NCBI RefSeq assembly: GCF_023343835.1
Contig: NC_064442.1
Span: forward strand, 17,904,501-17,968,500
Direction of reading: 5' to 3'
DNA: 64,000 nucleotides
DNA from: Lagopus muta
Taxonomy: Eukaryota; Chordata; Aves; Galliformes; Phasianidae
Shown here: positions 1 through 13,357 of the stretch, piece by piece
How the letters are laid out: each line of letters starts with the position of its first letter
Numbering within the stretch: the stretch's first letter is position 1
Position numbers and translations under genes: made by a program
The notes under the pieces: model-generated
Told to the model about the DNA's origin: nothing
Databases searched by the model: none
What the model saw: only the letters and a program-made list of their open reading frames with translations

Positions 1-3000
1 GGGGGAGTTGACCTGAGCAAAATTTGGGATAACTTTAGGACTTGTAAAAAAAGCTGCTTCTCATAAGAAGCAAATTCTCTTCTGTGTTTTATGTGCTAAG
101 ACATCCATCCTATTTGAAGTGACAGGCTGCTGTTGGTTGGCAAGACTCCTTCTGCAGCTTGTTAACCTGGTGCCAGCCTGCTGCAGCAGTGGCCCTTTGG
201 GGATCTCCGAATCCCTGGCTGCACAGAACTGAAGGATAGAGCCAAAGGTGTTTCTCCTTCCCCTGAAGATTGAGATGTCAAACTGTAACACACATCTCCA
301 GCATCTCAAAGACTGCATGTTTGTGTCTCAAATCCCAGACTCCCAGAGCTCGTCTATGCACTGGTACTTTATTCTGGGTGTTCCTGGCCTCCCCCTAAAT
401 CTGACAGCCTGTTTCTCCGGTGATTGATGAACTTGAGCAGTTGACCAGCAGAGGTGTTTCAGCTCACAAAAGATGACCGTGTGGATACCCAGCTGGATGG
501 AAGGTGGGACTGCTCAGTGTGAAGATGCTCCGGTTTTTGACTCGTTGACCCAGTTCTGTTTTCCCCAGCTGCCCCCATTGTAACTCCTCTCTACCTGGAG
601 AAGTTTGTCTGCTTGGTTCAAAGCCACCACCATGGCTGTGCAACATCTGGGGAAGAAGTTTGTGATAGCAGATAGATTGGAGCCAGCTGTGCCAGTAGCA
701 GCCCAGCTCAGCACAGGAGCACAAACCTCTGTGGGATCGCAGTTTTGGGATGGAGAAGTGAGGAAGGTTAATGTGGCCAGAGCCTTGGTGAATAGAACAG
801 GGGCATGGGATGCCAGTTAGGCTGCTTCCAGTTCAGCAGCTGAAATCTGATAAGGGGCTGCTGTCAGCCTCACTTATTGAGGAGGGAAGCAGAAACTGAT
901 GGTGTTTCGAGGGGTGCAGATAAGAAGTGGGCCTCCTGTCAAATAGAACATGATTAATTACCCTCTATCCTGGCTCCCGCTTTGATAGCAGTGTCTAATG
1001 GTCTGCAGGCTTGCAGATCAGGTGGTGACATTCCCACTGGGAGGTGTGGATGCCCGCTGTGGAAATGCCATGAATAGGGGGGGAGAGATTAGATCAGCGT
1101 GGCACGGGCAGGGAGAGCTGGTTTGCCTTCTGTTTTCTCAGGGTCAGCCATCAGGATGGGCTCAAAGCAACAAATACAACTTTGAGGCAAAGGAGCTGGG
1201 GTGGCTGAAGAGGCAGCCTTTGTGTGGAACCAGCTTTGGTTCAGAATTTGGCTTATTGTAAGTCACTTTGGGAGGCTGGAAGTTGGAAGCAGCAGCTCTT
1301 TCCTTCCCTATGTGGGTTATTGCTTAAACATGGCCCTCTGTGCCTTATTCACTTCTTTGCTCCAAAATCCACTTCAGATGTTGCTCTGCTGAATAATGAT
1401 TTGAGTCTTGCCTCCTTTGTTCTTTACCTAAAAATGGACACGTTTGAAAGTACACTGGATAGGAAGAAGAAAAAAAAAGGAGGAGGTGATTGAAAAAGTA
1501 GTGCTTCAGGCTGGCTGTAATTAACTGCTCTTTGTCTCTGCAGGACAAGTCATGGCTTAGGCTGCTTGATGGCGGGGAACTCCCTGCAGTGGGCATGTTC
1601 CTCAGTGGGAGAGAGGGGACTTACCTGCCGTCAGCCTGTTAGCATCATAGGATCACCAAGGTTGGAAAAGAACCTCTGAGACCATCCAGTGCAACCTGTC
1701 TTAGGTGACAGTTTCCTTTTAACATCACCTGTCTGTTCTGATGTCGGTTTGAATCTGAAGCCTGGCAAACAGGATGCAGCCACCTTGAGCAAGGAGCTTG
1801 GGTAGGTGAGGAGTGCTTCAGTGCAGTGTGGAGGTCCTTCTAGATAAAAGGGAAGGCCAGTGCTGGGCTGTAGCTGTCAGCAGAACAGAGCAGGGCAACA
1901 GAGCTCACCCAGCTGACTGCTCAGCACCTCTTCTGCCAAAACATGTCACAACAGTCGCTTGGAGATGATCCAGGGCTTGCATCTTCTGTCTCCTCCTAAA
2001 GAGCTCTTGGAAGGTGGAAATCAGGTTCCCCTTCAGCCTGTTGAGCATAGGAGACATAGGGGACATTCAAACCTATCCATGTACACCCTGTAGGCTTCTG
2101 TTATGTCTGCCTGAAACAGAGGCAGCTTTTGAAAGGGGTGAAACAGCTTGGCAGGAGGGGCTGCTTACTTCCCTTGAAGGACAGAGATGTTTATAGCTAC
2201 AGTCAGGCTTCCTCCAGGGAAAGTCTTTCACTCCAGAAACCCGAATTGTAGTTACAGCTGTCTTTCCTTTCATCCTATGCGATGATTCCTCCTTTTCCTT
2301 CCAGTGTTGTGGTTGGGCATTTTGCCCTCTCCGTAGCCCTTTTGTGTTAGCAGAGCACTTGTCTGGAGGCAGCAGCCTCTTACCCTGGGGCTGTTTCCCA
2401 CCTCCAGCAGCTCCAAGCCCAGCAGAGCAAGTACACCTGTCTTGGAGCTTCTCTTCTTGAGGTCTCCCATGCGCATCAGCTGCCCGTCATCCCTTTTCCA
2501 GTGGGAGCACTCTGTCCCCTCCCAGCCTCCCCCAGCTGATTCCTTCCAGGGCTGCCCCATGCTCCCATGGCTGGGTTGTGCTTAAGGTAGAAAGCTTGTT
2601 TGCCAGGAGAACCATGAGCAGAAGAGCCGGTCGTCATCCTCAGCCTCTTGTGGAGCTGGCTGTGCACCGCGGTGTGTGCAGCGCTGCTGAGAGCCGGCGG
2701 GATGGAGGGAAGCTGGAAAGTACAGTAAAATGAGTTTGCCATCAAAAGGCAACAAGTCTTATGCTTTGCCCCCGGCTGCTGACCTTTCCCTTTGGAATTC
2801 TCCCCTCTGACCTCCCGATCATTAATCCTGATGCTGCCAGATGACAGTAATCCATCATGGCCCCTGACAAGCCTCGCGGCCGCCTGTGAAAGGATCCGCT
2901 CGCCTTCAGCATCCCCTCGTCCCATGATACTTGTTTTTCAGCCTTTCCTGTCGGAGCACCGGGGGTTTCCAATAAAGACTTTATCGCCTCGCTCCTCCTC

Positions 3001-5505
3001 GGAGGGGGCTGTGGGAGGAGGGGGCTCTGCTGGCAGCTTTGGTGCTCAGATCCTATGAAACGTGCCGAGTTGGTGAGGAGCGCCCTTAATTTGTCAAGTC
3101 CGAAATGCAAATGGCGCTGTGCTTGCTCGTCCCAGGCTGGGGGGTGATCCTCATCCTGGGGCAAAGCACAGGAGGAAGGTGGCTGTATCTGTGCAGAGCA
3201 GGGAAAGGATGGGAGTTCTTTCCCTCTGATTGAACCCCAGGGCGCTTCAACCTGTGGGTCCTGTTGAAACACAAACCTGAGGAAGGGAGCGTGCTATAGG
3301 GCTGGTAACGTGAGGCCTGGGGTGGCCTCTGCTTGCTGGTGGTGAGCAAGCTCTGCAATACGTGTAAGCCTTTATTTCCCACTGGATAATGTTTGTCTGT
3401 GTCACAGGAGCGTTTGGATGCATTTACTTGCGTATTTCCAAACGCTAAGGGATGAGGAGGTCCAGGAAAGAGTAAGGCTGTGTTTAGGATAAATATATTA
3501 TTTTTAAAAGTAAATATTTCATCGTGCTTCTGTGTTAGCAGCTTGCTTGCTGGAGGAGCCTTCCATCTGACCCTTCTCTTTCGCTCCCCATCTGCTCACT
3601 GTCCAGGGAGAGAAGGATGAAAGTCCCTTCTGGAGCAGCCAATGCCATTCCCTACATGAGATAGGGTGGCTCTGAGTGGTGTGGGATTGCTGAGGGAATG
3701 GTCTCAGCCCAGCAGTGCTGAGCCTTGTGCCCCCAATGGTTTCTTGCTTGGGCAGAAACACTGAAGTGCTGACGGAGGGAGCCGTGGAGGTGGGCAGAAC
3801 TATTTGCAGCTCTTTCTGCAGTCCTTCAAAATAAACATTTCCCTGCTCTTGCCTTTGGGGTGGGCTGGGTGTGACCGGTTCCTGCGGCTCAGCTGATGAG
3901 TGATAACTTCAGGCTGGTAACATGATCGCTTCCAGCCCTCTACGTGTCTGCAGTGACACTGCTACCAGACTCTTAATCTTTCTTTTGACGCATGAAAGGA
4001 GACAAAATGGAGGCAGAGGGGAAGGCAAAGCAAAAGCGAGGATTGCATTCGCCCAGGCTGACGTTTTGTCCGGGCTGGATGGAGCCAGACTGCATCTAAA
4101 CAACTGGGAAACGTCCTCCCTCCCCCAGGGAGCCGGGATTTGAAATGCAGGAAGAGGATCTGATGCAGTTTATGGATGTTAGCTTCGTGCACAGGGAGGG
4201 GATTGTTTAGACAGAAGGCAAATAAAAGAGGATGCAAGAGATGGGAAGCAAGGGAGCTCGCAGGCCAGCCTGGCCGGGTTGCTCTTTATGCTGTCTTGCA
4301 GAGTCAGTGCCTTAGTGAAATTGAGGGCTGCTCTTGAAAGCTGAAGAAGTTTCCTTTAATCCAGCATCTCGTTAACCTGTGGGAATCGTTGCCGTGAGCT
4401 GACGTGGAATAGGCTTCAAAAAGAAGAAAAAAATTGCACTTAGGTGTCTAATGAGGACATCTGCAGAGCTAGCTGAACTCCTTTTCACCAAACCGAATAA
4501 AGCCCATTTATAAGGGCCATAAACTGCTCTGCTCCGGGGCGTTATCCCACTGCTGGCTGATGAGCAGTGGCAAAAGCCTCCCCTGTGGGTTGGGCATCCC
4601 GTAATTGTCCATTACGGCGCTGCCGCCGGCCGTTGCGGTAGCAGGATGCTGACCTCGGGGTGGGCTGCTCTTTGATCCACGACGGTGTTTCCTACGCAGA
4701 GGAAGAAGGTTGCTACATCAGCATTTCTCCCTCTTCCTCTCCTTGCCGAAATCTCCTCGCTGCAGCCTCTGCAGACCCTCCACGCTTTGTGGCCTTCAGG
4801 TGCAGCTGTGAGGGTCGCAGCAGCGGGCTTTCGGTCGATAGACGTGAGCACGCTGCTCCATAGCACTGCCTGCATCACTGCCGTGCAACAAGTAGGGCTC
4901 CCACAGCTGGGCTGCGTTGGCTGCTGCAGGACACACATCCCAGAGCTGCTGCAGGGACAGGGAGCAGAACTTGCAGCAAAACGCTGCACGCTTGTGAGGG
5001 AGGATGGGGAAACGCGTGCTGGGTGTCACGTACCCTTTCCTATTGCTCTGCCCGGGCACACAGCACGTACTGGGGCTGGGGGAGCAGAATCCCAGTGCAT
5101 GAGCAGCTCGAGCTGCCTGCAGGCTCAGCCCCTTCCTGAGCACCAGCTCTACAGATTTGATCAGAGATAGCTCTGGGAGCTCGTAACAAACGATTCCTCT
5201 GGGCTGCTCCCTCGCCACTAGGGTTGAATGGTCCCTGCTTCCCCTCTCCTATTTTAGAAGCTGCTCTTAGCTGCAGGTTATTATTTGTCTGTTAATTGCT
5301 TTTGCCTACAGGAAAGGATTTTTCATGAGAAGGACGTGCTGTGGAGCTACACTTCTCTGGCTCATTTACTCACCCATAGAGAGGCCTCGAGTCAGGCTAC
5401 AAATAGAGTTGCCTGAATTTCCTATTGGAAAGAAGATCAATAGCCCCGACCTGCCGGGCTTCTCAGCCTCATTTTCTCTCTCACTCCTTGTTTTCTTCCC
5501 TGCAG
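1..5505 (+). other. ARID3B: ARID3B intron upstream of the second ARID-domain exon
   Basis: No exon is recognisable here. The exon ending at the start of the ARID domain, which must precede position 5506 and supply the first base of a split glycine codon, is not found, so this stretch is taken as one long intron whose donor lies before the window. The open frames are short and lack family resemblance. It contains one small CR1 fragment (1643-1700). The stretches around 2700-3100, 3890-4100 and 4430-4560 look like possible conserved non-coding DNA by composition only; this cannot be tested without an alignment. Confidence 0.7.
1643..1700 (-). repeat. CR1 LINE 3'-end fragment
   Basis: The plus strand reads as the reverse complement of a CR1 3' terminus: a CATAGGATCACC-like tail followed by the AAGGTTGGAAAAG and CCATCCAGTGCAACC blocks typical of avian CR1. 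It is short and diverged. Confidence 0.65.
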
Positions 5506-8500
5506 GAACTCCCATCAACAGGATCCCCATCATGGCGAAGCAGATCCTGGATCTCTACATGCTCTACAAACTGGTGACCGAGAAGGGAGGGCTGGTGGAA
5601 ATCATCAATAAGAAGATCTGGAGGGAGATCACCAAAGGCCTTAATCTGCCCACCTCCATCACCAGTGCCGCGTTCACACTTCGAACCCAGTAAGTCTGGA
5701 GGGTCTGACAGCAGAGAGGTCAGAGCAGGAGCTGGGCAGTGCAAAATGGGGGCTGAGCTTGCTCTGTCTCAGCACAGGGAGCAGGGGGAGGGGACTGCTG
5801 GAGAGCTCTTACCTCTTGGTTATTGTTATTCTTAGTTATTAGTTGAGTCCTAAAGGTGGAAGCTGCTTGCTGTTTCTATAGCCTTTGATACACACAGTGT
5901 TCCCTGCAAATTTGCCTGCTGGATTGCAGCAAAAGTTGTGAGGTTTGGTGCTGCCCTGTACTGACTTGGACAAAATAACCCTCACGTCATCCCACCTTGC
6001 ATGTAAGCGTTACGATGCGAGCCCTAACTTATCATTTGACATGTTATGTCAGTTGTAAAGGCTTTGGGGATGATTTTTTTCTGCCTCTGGATGTTGCAGT
6101 ACGTAACTACGTGCTTCTGAGGTCAAGTGGAAGCTGTGAGAGCTTCAGGCCCCAACTACATATTGCTTATCACAGCAAGCACTGCAGATGAAGACTCCAC
6201 ATCTGCACAGCACCTTCATCCCAAAGTCTTCCTGCGTGCTGCATGCTATCCTTTTGTGGTCTGGTGAGAAACCTGCTTGACCTTCGCTGTGCTCACCTCT
6301 CTCCCAGGTATATGAAGTACCTGTATGCCTACGAATGTGAGAAGAAATCCCTCAGTTCTCCTGCTGAGCTTCAGGCCGCGATTGATGGCAACAGGCGGGA
6401 AGGCAGAAGGCCCAGCTACAGCTCCTCTTTATTCAGCTACTCACCCACAGCCTCGGGGCCTCCTTCCCTCCTGTCTCCCCCAAAGATCCGCTTCCCCATC
6501 ATCAGCGTCACGCCGGGCAGCGGGACCAGCAATGCTCGGGTGTCTCCAGCAGCAGCTGTAAGAAAAGGTCAGCTGGGGGAGAGGTGCAGCAGCAGAACCG
6601 GGCAGCCCGGTCTAGTGGTTGGTGACCCACAGAAGGGGGTTGGATGATCCTCGAGGTCCTTTTCAACCCAGGCCTGCAGATGAGTCTTGGTGTATTTGCT
6701 TTAGGATCCAAGTGACTCTTTGCTCTCCTAGGTGACGGTGTGCCCTTGACCGTGTCGATGCCAAATCGTATTGCTGTGCCAGTGACCTTGGCTAGCCAGC
6801 AGGCCACGGTGGCAGCAAGAACAGCCACCCTGGAGCAGCTGCGGGAGAGGCTGGAGGCTGGGGAGCCACCAGAGAAGAAAGTCTCCCGGATGACAGAGGA
6901 GGAGCAGCGGCTGGTCCAGCAGGCTCTGCAGCGCAACCTCTTCAGCATGGCGCGGCAGATCCCCATGAAGATCAAAATCAATGGCAAGGGTAAGACGTGC
7001 CTCCGGCTGCGCCTTGAGCTGTGAGGAGCTGCCAGGTTCAGCTGGTGTCCTCAGCAGCGCTCTGCTGCGTGCTCGAAGCCTGTTTCTTCGTTCCAGCGGG
7101 CCAGCTGAAATGGCACAGCTGTGTTCAATGCCTCCTGTGCACTTTGGAGCACAGTGTGCTTCGCTCTGGCCCTTGTGAGATGACTGGTTGGGAAGCCGTG
7201 CCCTGTGCCAGGCGCTCAGCCCATCAAGCGGCGTGCTTTCCCCAGCCCTACCCTCATCTCAGCCCCGTGTGCCTTTTAACTGATCCCAGAGGTGACAGCT
7301 TTTTCAGTGCAGGTGGCAGCGATGCCCGGCTTTTAGGAACCCCATTGGCAGGTGTGATGAGGAGGCCACAAAGCCCTGCGTATCTGCAGGGGCCCCTGCG
7401 CTTTTAGCGAGTCAGGTGATTTCTGCCCACATCTGCTGCAGCTCCTCTCGCAGCCTGCAGGCAAAGAACTCCTGGCAAGGCTGGGTTAGGAGGTCAGATA
7501 TAAGCAGCATTCATGGCCTGGGAAATGCACTCCTGAAATGCTTTGTGAAAGGGGAGTCACCCTGTAAAGGTCACGTTGTCGGGATCAATACTGTTACAGA
7601 GTGGCTTCAAAAGCTCATTAAACGCTGTGGCTGCCTTACCTGTCCTGGGGGCTGCACTTCAGTGGGCAGCAAAGCCTCAGAAGATTTCAGTTCCAGCAGC
7701 TGTTTCATCTGAACCTTTTGATCCATTCAAATTAAAGGTCTGGGGCCCCTATGAATTGTACGGTGAGATGAAGGCGCAAGGCCAGGCACGTTGGGCAGTG
7801 CACAGCAGAGGAGGGGAAGTGGTTCTGGGGGCCCTCGCTAGCAATGCTTCGTGGAGACACTTTGCCACAGTTAGATGTGGCCAGGGGTCAAAGCAGGTTC
7901 CCCTTTGTGGCAGTAGCAGCTAGCTGTGGGATTCAGTCTTTGCACTGCAGGTGGTGACAGCTGTGCATCCACCTAAACTTCAGGTCTTCATTTCTAAAAA
8001 GCAAGCAAAGAGGAATATACAGGTTTGATGGAGTAATAGCCGTTCCCTCATCTCACTGTTCTGTTTTTCACTTCACCCCGGGCTTCCTAAATCCAAATGC
8101 TAGGAAGAAGCAGAGGCTGAGGGCTGAGCCCTAAGCAGGATTCATTGGTACCATTGCCACCTTTGTTACGTGACTGTGTGCAGGTCTTTCGTGCCCTCAT
8201 TTTCTGTGCTCTGTAAAGTGCTTTGACTGGCACTTGTGGAAAGCACTCTGTGAGCTTATTAGAGCCTGATAGCAACATTTAGGTTAAATGTTAGCAGTGC
8301 CCTTCGCATGCCTCCCAGGGACAGTCCCAGCAGACTGGAAATGAGCATAAGGTCTGTTGTGTGCGGTGCCAGAGGCTGGGCAGACTGTCTCCGTGGTCTC
8401 CCTCTGTTTTAACAGCACAATGTCCCCAAAATCAACACAGGCTGGGCTGGTAACCATGGCACAGCTGTGCAAACTGTAAGGCTGAATTAGTGAGAGCAGA

Positions 8501-10166
8501 GAAGCAGTTCCAGGCTCACAGTTCCAGGCTGGTTTAGTTGGAGGCTTCAGAAGCATCCAGGAGAGCGTGATGTTCATTTCTCCTTCAACATCAGAACAAA
8601 CCAGCCTCCCACTATGGCTTAGAAAGGGCCCTCGGTGCAGAGGGGACAGAAGAAAAACAAAAAGGGATTTCACACGCCCTTAGGGACAGCCAGGAAGGCT
8701 CCGTTTGGATGCTTTGGGAAGCTCCTCTCCCTCCAGTGGCCGCTGGAGCTGCTGCAGCCTGAGCCCTGTAAGGAACTGCAGCTCCATGAGAATCCCCACC
8801 CTGGTGAAGGGGCCCAGAACAAGAGCTGGGTACGTGGCTGCAGCCCAGCCACCTTGAGCGTATGCACAGACTGCTCTTCCTATGTGGGGATTGTTAATTG
8901 AGCCCGAGAGATGGGCAGGCAGCAGTGGGATCGTTAACAGTTGGACACCTGTGTGAGCATCACGTGGGGTTTCCTCATCGGAGAGACAGCAGGAGGAGCT
9001 GTGCACCTTTGGTGGGCTCCAGACACGGGACGTTGCCCTCGTTGCTCTCTAACTCTGTGTTCCTTCTCTCAAAAGAAGACAAACCCGACTCGGCGGCGGC
9101 GGCGGCGCTGAATTTGTCACCTAACGGCATTGGGAGCATTAACATGTCGGTGGAGATCAACGGCACGATCTATGCTGGTGAGAAGGGGCTGCTCCTCGGG
9201 GGGTGGGAGTGCCCAGCAGGGTGTGGGGAGGGTGGCACGCTCCTGGGGATACTCATTTTGCAGCTACTCATTTTCCTGCTGTAATTTCAGCAGGAGATGA
9301 GTTTTTCTCACTTTTTGCTAGGCAAACTTAATGCCCTTTCCGTTCAGGTGTGGGGTTTCTCCATTCAGAAACCCCCTGGAGTGCTGGTTTTTGGTGATTT
9401 CGTGTTTGTGCAGGGGCTGTTGCTGTAGTGTCATCCACTTTCTGCTGTGATCTGTCTGCTCTTGAGCAGTCCCCAAGCAGCGTTTTGCTGACAGCTCACA
9501 AGTGGCCTTTTGGTGCAGCAGAGAAGTGAGGATGTGGTGAGAAATTGGGTATTAGGAGGAAGTTTTTGAGCCAGAGGGTGGTGAGGCACTGGAACAGGCT
9601 GCCCAAGGAGGCTGTGGATGCCCCAGCCCTGCATTCAAGGCCAGGCTGGATGTGGCTCTGGGCAGCCTGGGCTGCTGGTTGGTGACCTGCACACAGCAGG
9701 GGGTTGAATGTAGGTGATCATTGTGCTCCTTTTCAACCCAGGCCGTTCGTTCTATGGGTCTATGATTCTGTAAGTCCAACTTGTACATGGGAAGGACTTT
9801 GTATTCAGTGCTAGCAGGAAGGACTGTTAGCCTCCTCCTGCTCTTGAGGAGAGTTTTAACTCAGCTTTTATTTCCACGTCATCACTGACGCTCTGATCTG
9901 CTTCCAAGCCCGCCGGCCTCGTACTATAAGGACAAAGCCTTTGGGGCTGCATCAGCCACCCTTTGCTGCATCCCCCCCACATCCCCCTAACTCTTCCCTT
10001 ACCTCTGTGCCTCGCAGGCGTGCTCTTTGCCCAGAAGCCAGTCGTCCATCTCCTCGCAGGCTCGCAGAGCTCCTGCAGCAGCAGCAGCAGCTCGCACTGC
10101 TCCGCCAGCCCTACCTCATCGCGGGGAACCCCCAGCGCAGAGCCCTCCACTAGCTGGTCTCTCTGA
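5506..10166 (+). CDS. ARID3B: ARID3B, AT-rich interaction domain protein 3B (last five coding exons, 5' part outside window)
   Basis: ARID3B is a nuclear DNA-binding protein that binds AT-rich sites and acts with ARID3A/Bright relatives. Coding exons are 5506-5689, 6308-6567, 6732-6989, 9076-9177 and 10018-10166 (TGA 10164-10166). All junctions are GT-AG and phases join. The first two exons encode the C-terminal half of the ARID domain (TPINRIPIMAKQ through TQYMKYLYAYECEKK). The third holds the REKLES alpha part (LEQLRERLEAGEPPEKK, QRNLFSMARQIPMKIKING), and the last two the beta part (IGSINMSVEINGTIYAGVLFAQKPVVHL) plus a serine-rich tail ending STSWSL. This makes 316 residues, agreeing with the same part of the human protein. 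A five-alanine GCG run lies in exon 9076-9177. ARID3C and ARID3A are less likely because the C-terminal tail matches ARID3B. Confidence 0.94.
6600..6674 (+). repeat. CR1 fragment inside an ARID3B intron
   Basis: The sequence has the CR1 3' consensus blocks: GGTTGGTGACCCACAG, GGGGGTTGGATGATC and CCTTTTCAACCCAGGCC. It occupies almost half of the 164-bp intron 6568-6731, starting about 30 bp after the donor. The ATTCTATG tail is missing or decayed. Confidence 0.8.
9546..9770 (+). repeat. CR1 LINE 3' fragment
   Basis: This is a sense-orientation CR1 3' end in the last ARID3B intron. It includes GGAACAGGCTGCCCAAGG, the CTGGATGTGGCTCTGGGC block, CTGCTGGTTGGTGACC and a terminal TCTATGATTCTG tail. 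It matches copies at 37425, 43307 and 46316. Confidence 0.92.
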
Positions 10167-10301
10167 TGGACGGCCAAGCTTGCTGTCTCACACTGGCCTC
10201 CGGCAGCTCTTCCTCTCTGCTCGCGGCGGGGAGCGAGCCGGGAAGGAGTCGCACAGATTACCTCATCTCAAGGAACCTGCTTCGTGGTTGGCCGACGGCA
10301 A

Positions 10302-10329
10302 GATGATGATGATGATGATGATGATGATG
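10302..10329 (+). repeat. (GAT)9 microsatellite
   Basis: A perfect trinucleotide run about 140 bp into the ARID3B 3'UTR. It is open in all frames but not translated from ARID3B, whose stop codon is at 10164-10166. Confidence 0.95.
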
Positions 10330-11425
10330 CTGAAACCTTTCCATGCCAGCGAGTTTTTTCTTCATCGCCTGTTTGTCCGGCCTTTTTCTTTGTTCTCTCC
10401 TTTCTTCCTCCCTTTCACTTCTGTTTCCTTCCTCCTCCTCCTCCTCCCAGGGTTTGCTGTGTTCCTCTTGGGGGGTGGCACGCAGAGAGGGGGGGCACAC
10501 CTGGCGTTCTTCAATCAGGGATCGGCGGGCGGAGAGATGGCTGAGACGTCACCAAGGCAGGTGGGAAGAGCTGGCATCGGGGCAGGGGAACGGGCTTCTC
10601 TTCGAGCCGCAGCACGGCTCAGTTTGTTGACAATCGGAACAGCCGGCAGGCTGCCTCGCTCCTCTCCTCCCATGGCTTCTGCCAGGAGAGCCTCCTCGCT
10701 TCTCTTCCTCAGGCTCTGTCACGCTCCAGTGCTCGTCTGTCCTCCCCTCGGGCCACACAGCCCTCGCTCGTGGAGCCCCAGAGGTGCGATGAGCCTCCTT
10801 CCCCTCTCTCTGAGGTCTGCCTGGGAAGGACGTTCTCACCGCTGCGCTTGGCCCGTAGACAGAAAAATCCCTCTCCATCAGCTGCTTCGTCCTGCTGGCC
10901 GCTGCTGGCCCGTTCCCTGCTGTTGTTGCCTTGTTCAGGCTTTCAGCCAATCTTTAAACACCCTCAGCCTCATCTGTTTCTCCTTAGGGAATTCATCCTA
11001 CTGATGTTTCCCCCGAACCTTGCCTTTGTTTGGCTCCGATTCTTTGCTCCCCTGGACACAAGCAGCTTGATCTGGACTTGCTGGAGCGGCTTCTCTTCGG
11101 AGGGTGCTCTCCACATCCCCCTTCAAGTTGCACATGAGCAGAAAGAAAACCAATCTCCATCAGCCAAGATGCTCTCCTGTGGGGAAGCAGAGGAAAGAGA
11201 ATCAAACCTTTCCTCACCCTCTCCCTTCCAACCCATGTAAAGCAAGCAGAGGCTGCCCACGAGCTGCTGCCCAGGCGGCCTCGCTCTGCCCCACGCATTC
11301 CCCAGCCCGCAGAGCAGACCCGAGCACCATCCCTCCTGCCCTGGTGACGTCCTTTCCATCCTTCAGGCCCCAGTCAGGTTTTTTGAGCAGATGAAATACC
11401 TCAGATATGTACTTATTGTTGGGGG

Positions 11426-11457
11426 TTTTTTTGTTTGTTTGTTTGTTTGTTTGTTTT
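11426..11457 (+). repeat. (TTTG)n microsatellite
   Basis: A run of TTTG tetranucleotides inside a T/G-rich stretch of the ARID3B 3'UTR; further TTTG/TTG-rich sequence follows to about 11585. Confidence 0.9.
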
Positions 11458-13351
11458 CGGGTGGTTTTTTAACCTCTTCAGGAAGTGTTGGCATATCTTA
11501 TTGCTTGGTTTGTTGTTTTGTTGTTTCGTTTGTTTTTTTTTTAATATGTGGTTTTGCTGACATTGTGTTTATTTTTTATTTTTGATCGTAGCACCAAAGA
11601 CAGAAAAATCAGAGCAAAGGAGCAGTGGCTTCCCCATCCTTTAGGCTAGCAAGGAGACAGCTCTGTGTCAGGACACGCGCATAGCACAGGCCAGGTAGAG
11701 GCAGGAAAGGAGGGCACAACTTAGGGGTTCTGTCCTTCGCCTTGGACACAAGGCTGCCTCCACAGTCCCTGTTTCCCTTCTTGGTATTCCGTGTAGCAAA
11801 GCTTCTTGGTGCAGCTGGGGGACGAAGCCCTGCTCACACTACAGACGTACCCAAAACCTGCTGCAGCAAAATGCTTTCTGACACTTCAGTCCTTGGTGGC
11901 TGCAGAGCAGCAGCCCGCTGGCAGCAGAGATGGGTGCCACCTCGGCTTTCCTTGCCCCCAGCCTGCAGCTCAGGTGACAGGGCTGCCCTCAGCCCTTGCA
12001 TAAACCCCCCACGTGCAGCAGAGCCCAGCTCCCTGCGGTCAGGTTGTGACTCAGGTCAGCTGGCTGCCAGCCCTGGGGAGGACAGGGAGGCAGGGGGTGC
12101 AGGGGGCGCTGTGTGCTGGGATTGGTTCTGCTCCTGGTGGCTCTTGGTGGCAGCAGTGCACTGGGGAAGCAGAGCTGCTCCCAGTCGCCTGGCAGACCCA
12201 CAGACCTCCAAAGCATTTCATTGTCTCTACTCAGAGAGGATTTCCCACACTGATTTACTCAGATTGTTCTTTCCTCCCCCCCTCCCCCTTTTTTTTTTCA
12301 TTTCGGTTCCTTTTTGTTTTTCTTTTTTTTTTGGAGATGGGGGTGGGTTTGGGGGCTGTTTCCTAAGAGTGGGACTGGGGGACTTTTTGCTTTTCCTCGT
12401 GCTTTCTTCTCTGGTCCTGGGGAGCAGAGGTTAGTAATGGGTGTTTTTGCTTATGTATCACATGCTAACGTTGTGTTCTCTTGCACAGAAAGGCACTCGA
12501 ATCACTGAACTGCTAAACAGCTTCGACACTACTAGAGTATTAATGTTTATAAGCTTTACACAACTAGACTGGAACTAGACAGGGACTAACAGATTGTTTT
12601 GTATCCAATTCAGGGAAAGAAACAAGTCGGGATGCGTAACAGATACCTCAGTAAAATAAGCTGCAACAATACCCCGGTCCCTCATCGTGGGGACCGGCCG
12701 TTCAGACTGTGAAGAGTAACCCTTCCCCAGGCCTGGCTTTGATGCTGGCACTCGGCTTCTCGCAGTGTCCGGGTCACCTACTGAGCTGCCGGGCGCTGGT
12801 GGGGATGGGGTTGTAGAAACCAGCAGCAGAGGGAGGGCGGAGGAGCGGGGCGGGCTGGGCGAGCCGCCGGCTCCCATTCATTTCACTCAGCGCGTTGGAT
12901 TGTAGAGTACTCAGGGTTTTGGTACTGCGGGTAGGACTGTTCCTCGGGTGAAGCGTTCCGCTTTGCAGTGCGTTTAATTTCTCTTCCAACTCCAGACCAG
13001 CGAAAGTTTCACAGCGAGCAGCCAAAAAAAAAATAATAAGGATGAGAAGCCTGCGGCTGCTCGGCGCGGCCGTGGGATGGGAGTGCTGCCCCACATCCCA
13101 GCTCCGGGCTGGCACAGCAGTGGGACGCGGCGCTCTGGAGGGATTCGGGTCAGAATGTTCTCACCAAACAACGGCAGCAGCCTTGCTACTCGTTTTCTTA
13201 CCTATTTAAAGTAAAAATAAGTAAATAAAAAAAAAGAAATGTGATAGCCTAGGCGGTGGATAAATACCTCAACGTCTCCTTCCAACAAGTGTCTGTATAT
13301 GTTGTTGTTGGGTTTTTTCTATCTTACACGTTATCTGAATGTTTATATTCC

Positions 13352-13357
13352 AATAAA
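13352..13357 (+). terminator. ARID3B: ARID3B poly(A) signal
   Basis: Canonical AATAAA at the end of an A/T-rich stretch, followed within about 30 bp by the GC-rich sequence leading to CLK3. It is the last such signal before the CLK3 promoter. Confidence 0.7.

Noticed and set aside
5325-5505. In-frame extension of the ARID exon upstream to 5325
   Set aside because: A polypyrimidine tract and CAG acceptor end at 5505, and the ARID domain sequence starts exactly there; the upstream translation does not match ARID3B.
10027-11004. 325-codon plus-strand open frame
   Set aside because: It overlaps the last ARID3B exon in another frame and runs through the 3'UTR and the GAT repeat; no family resemblance and low-complexity composition.
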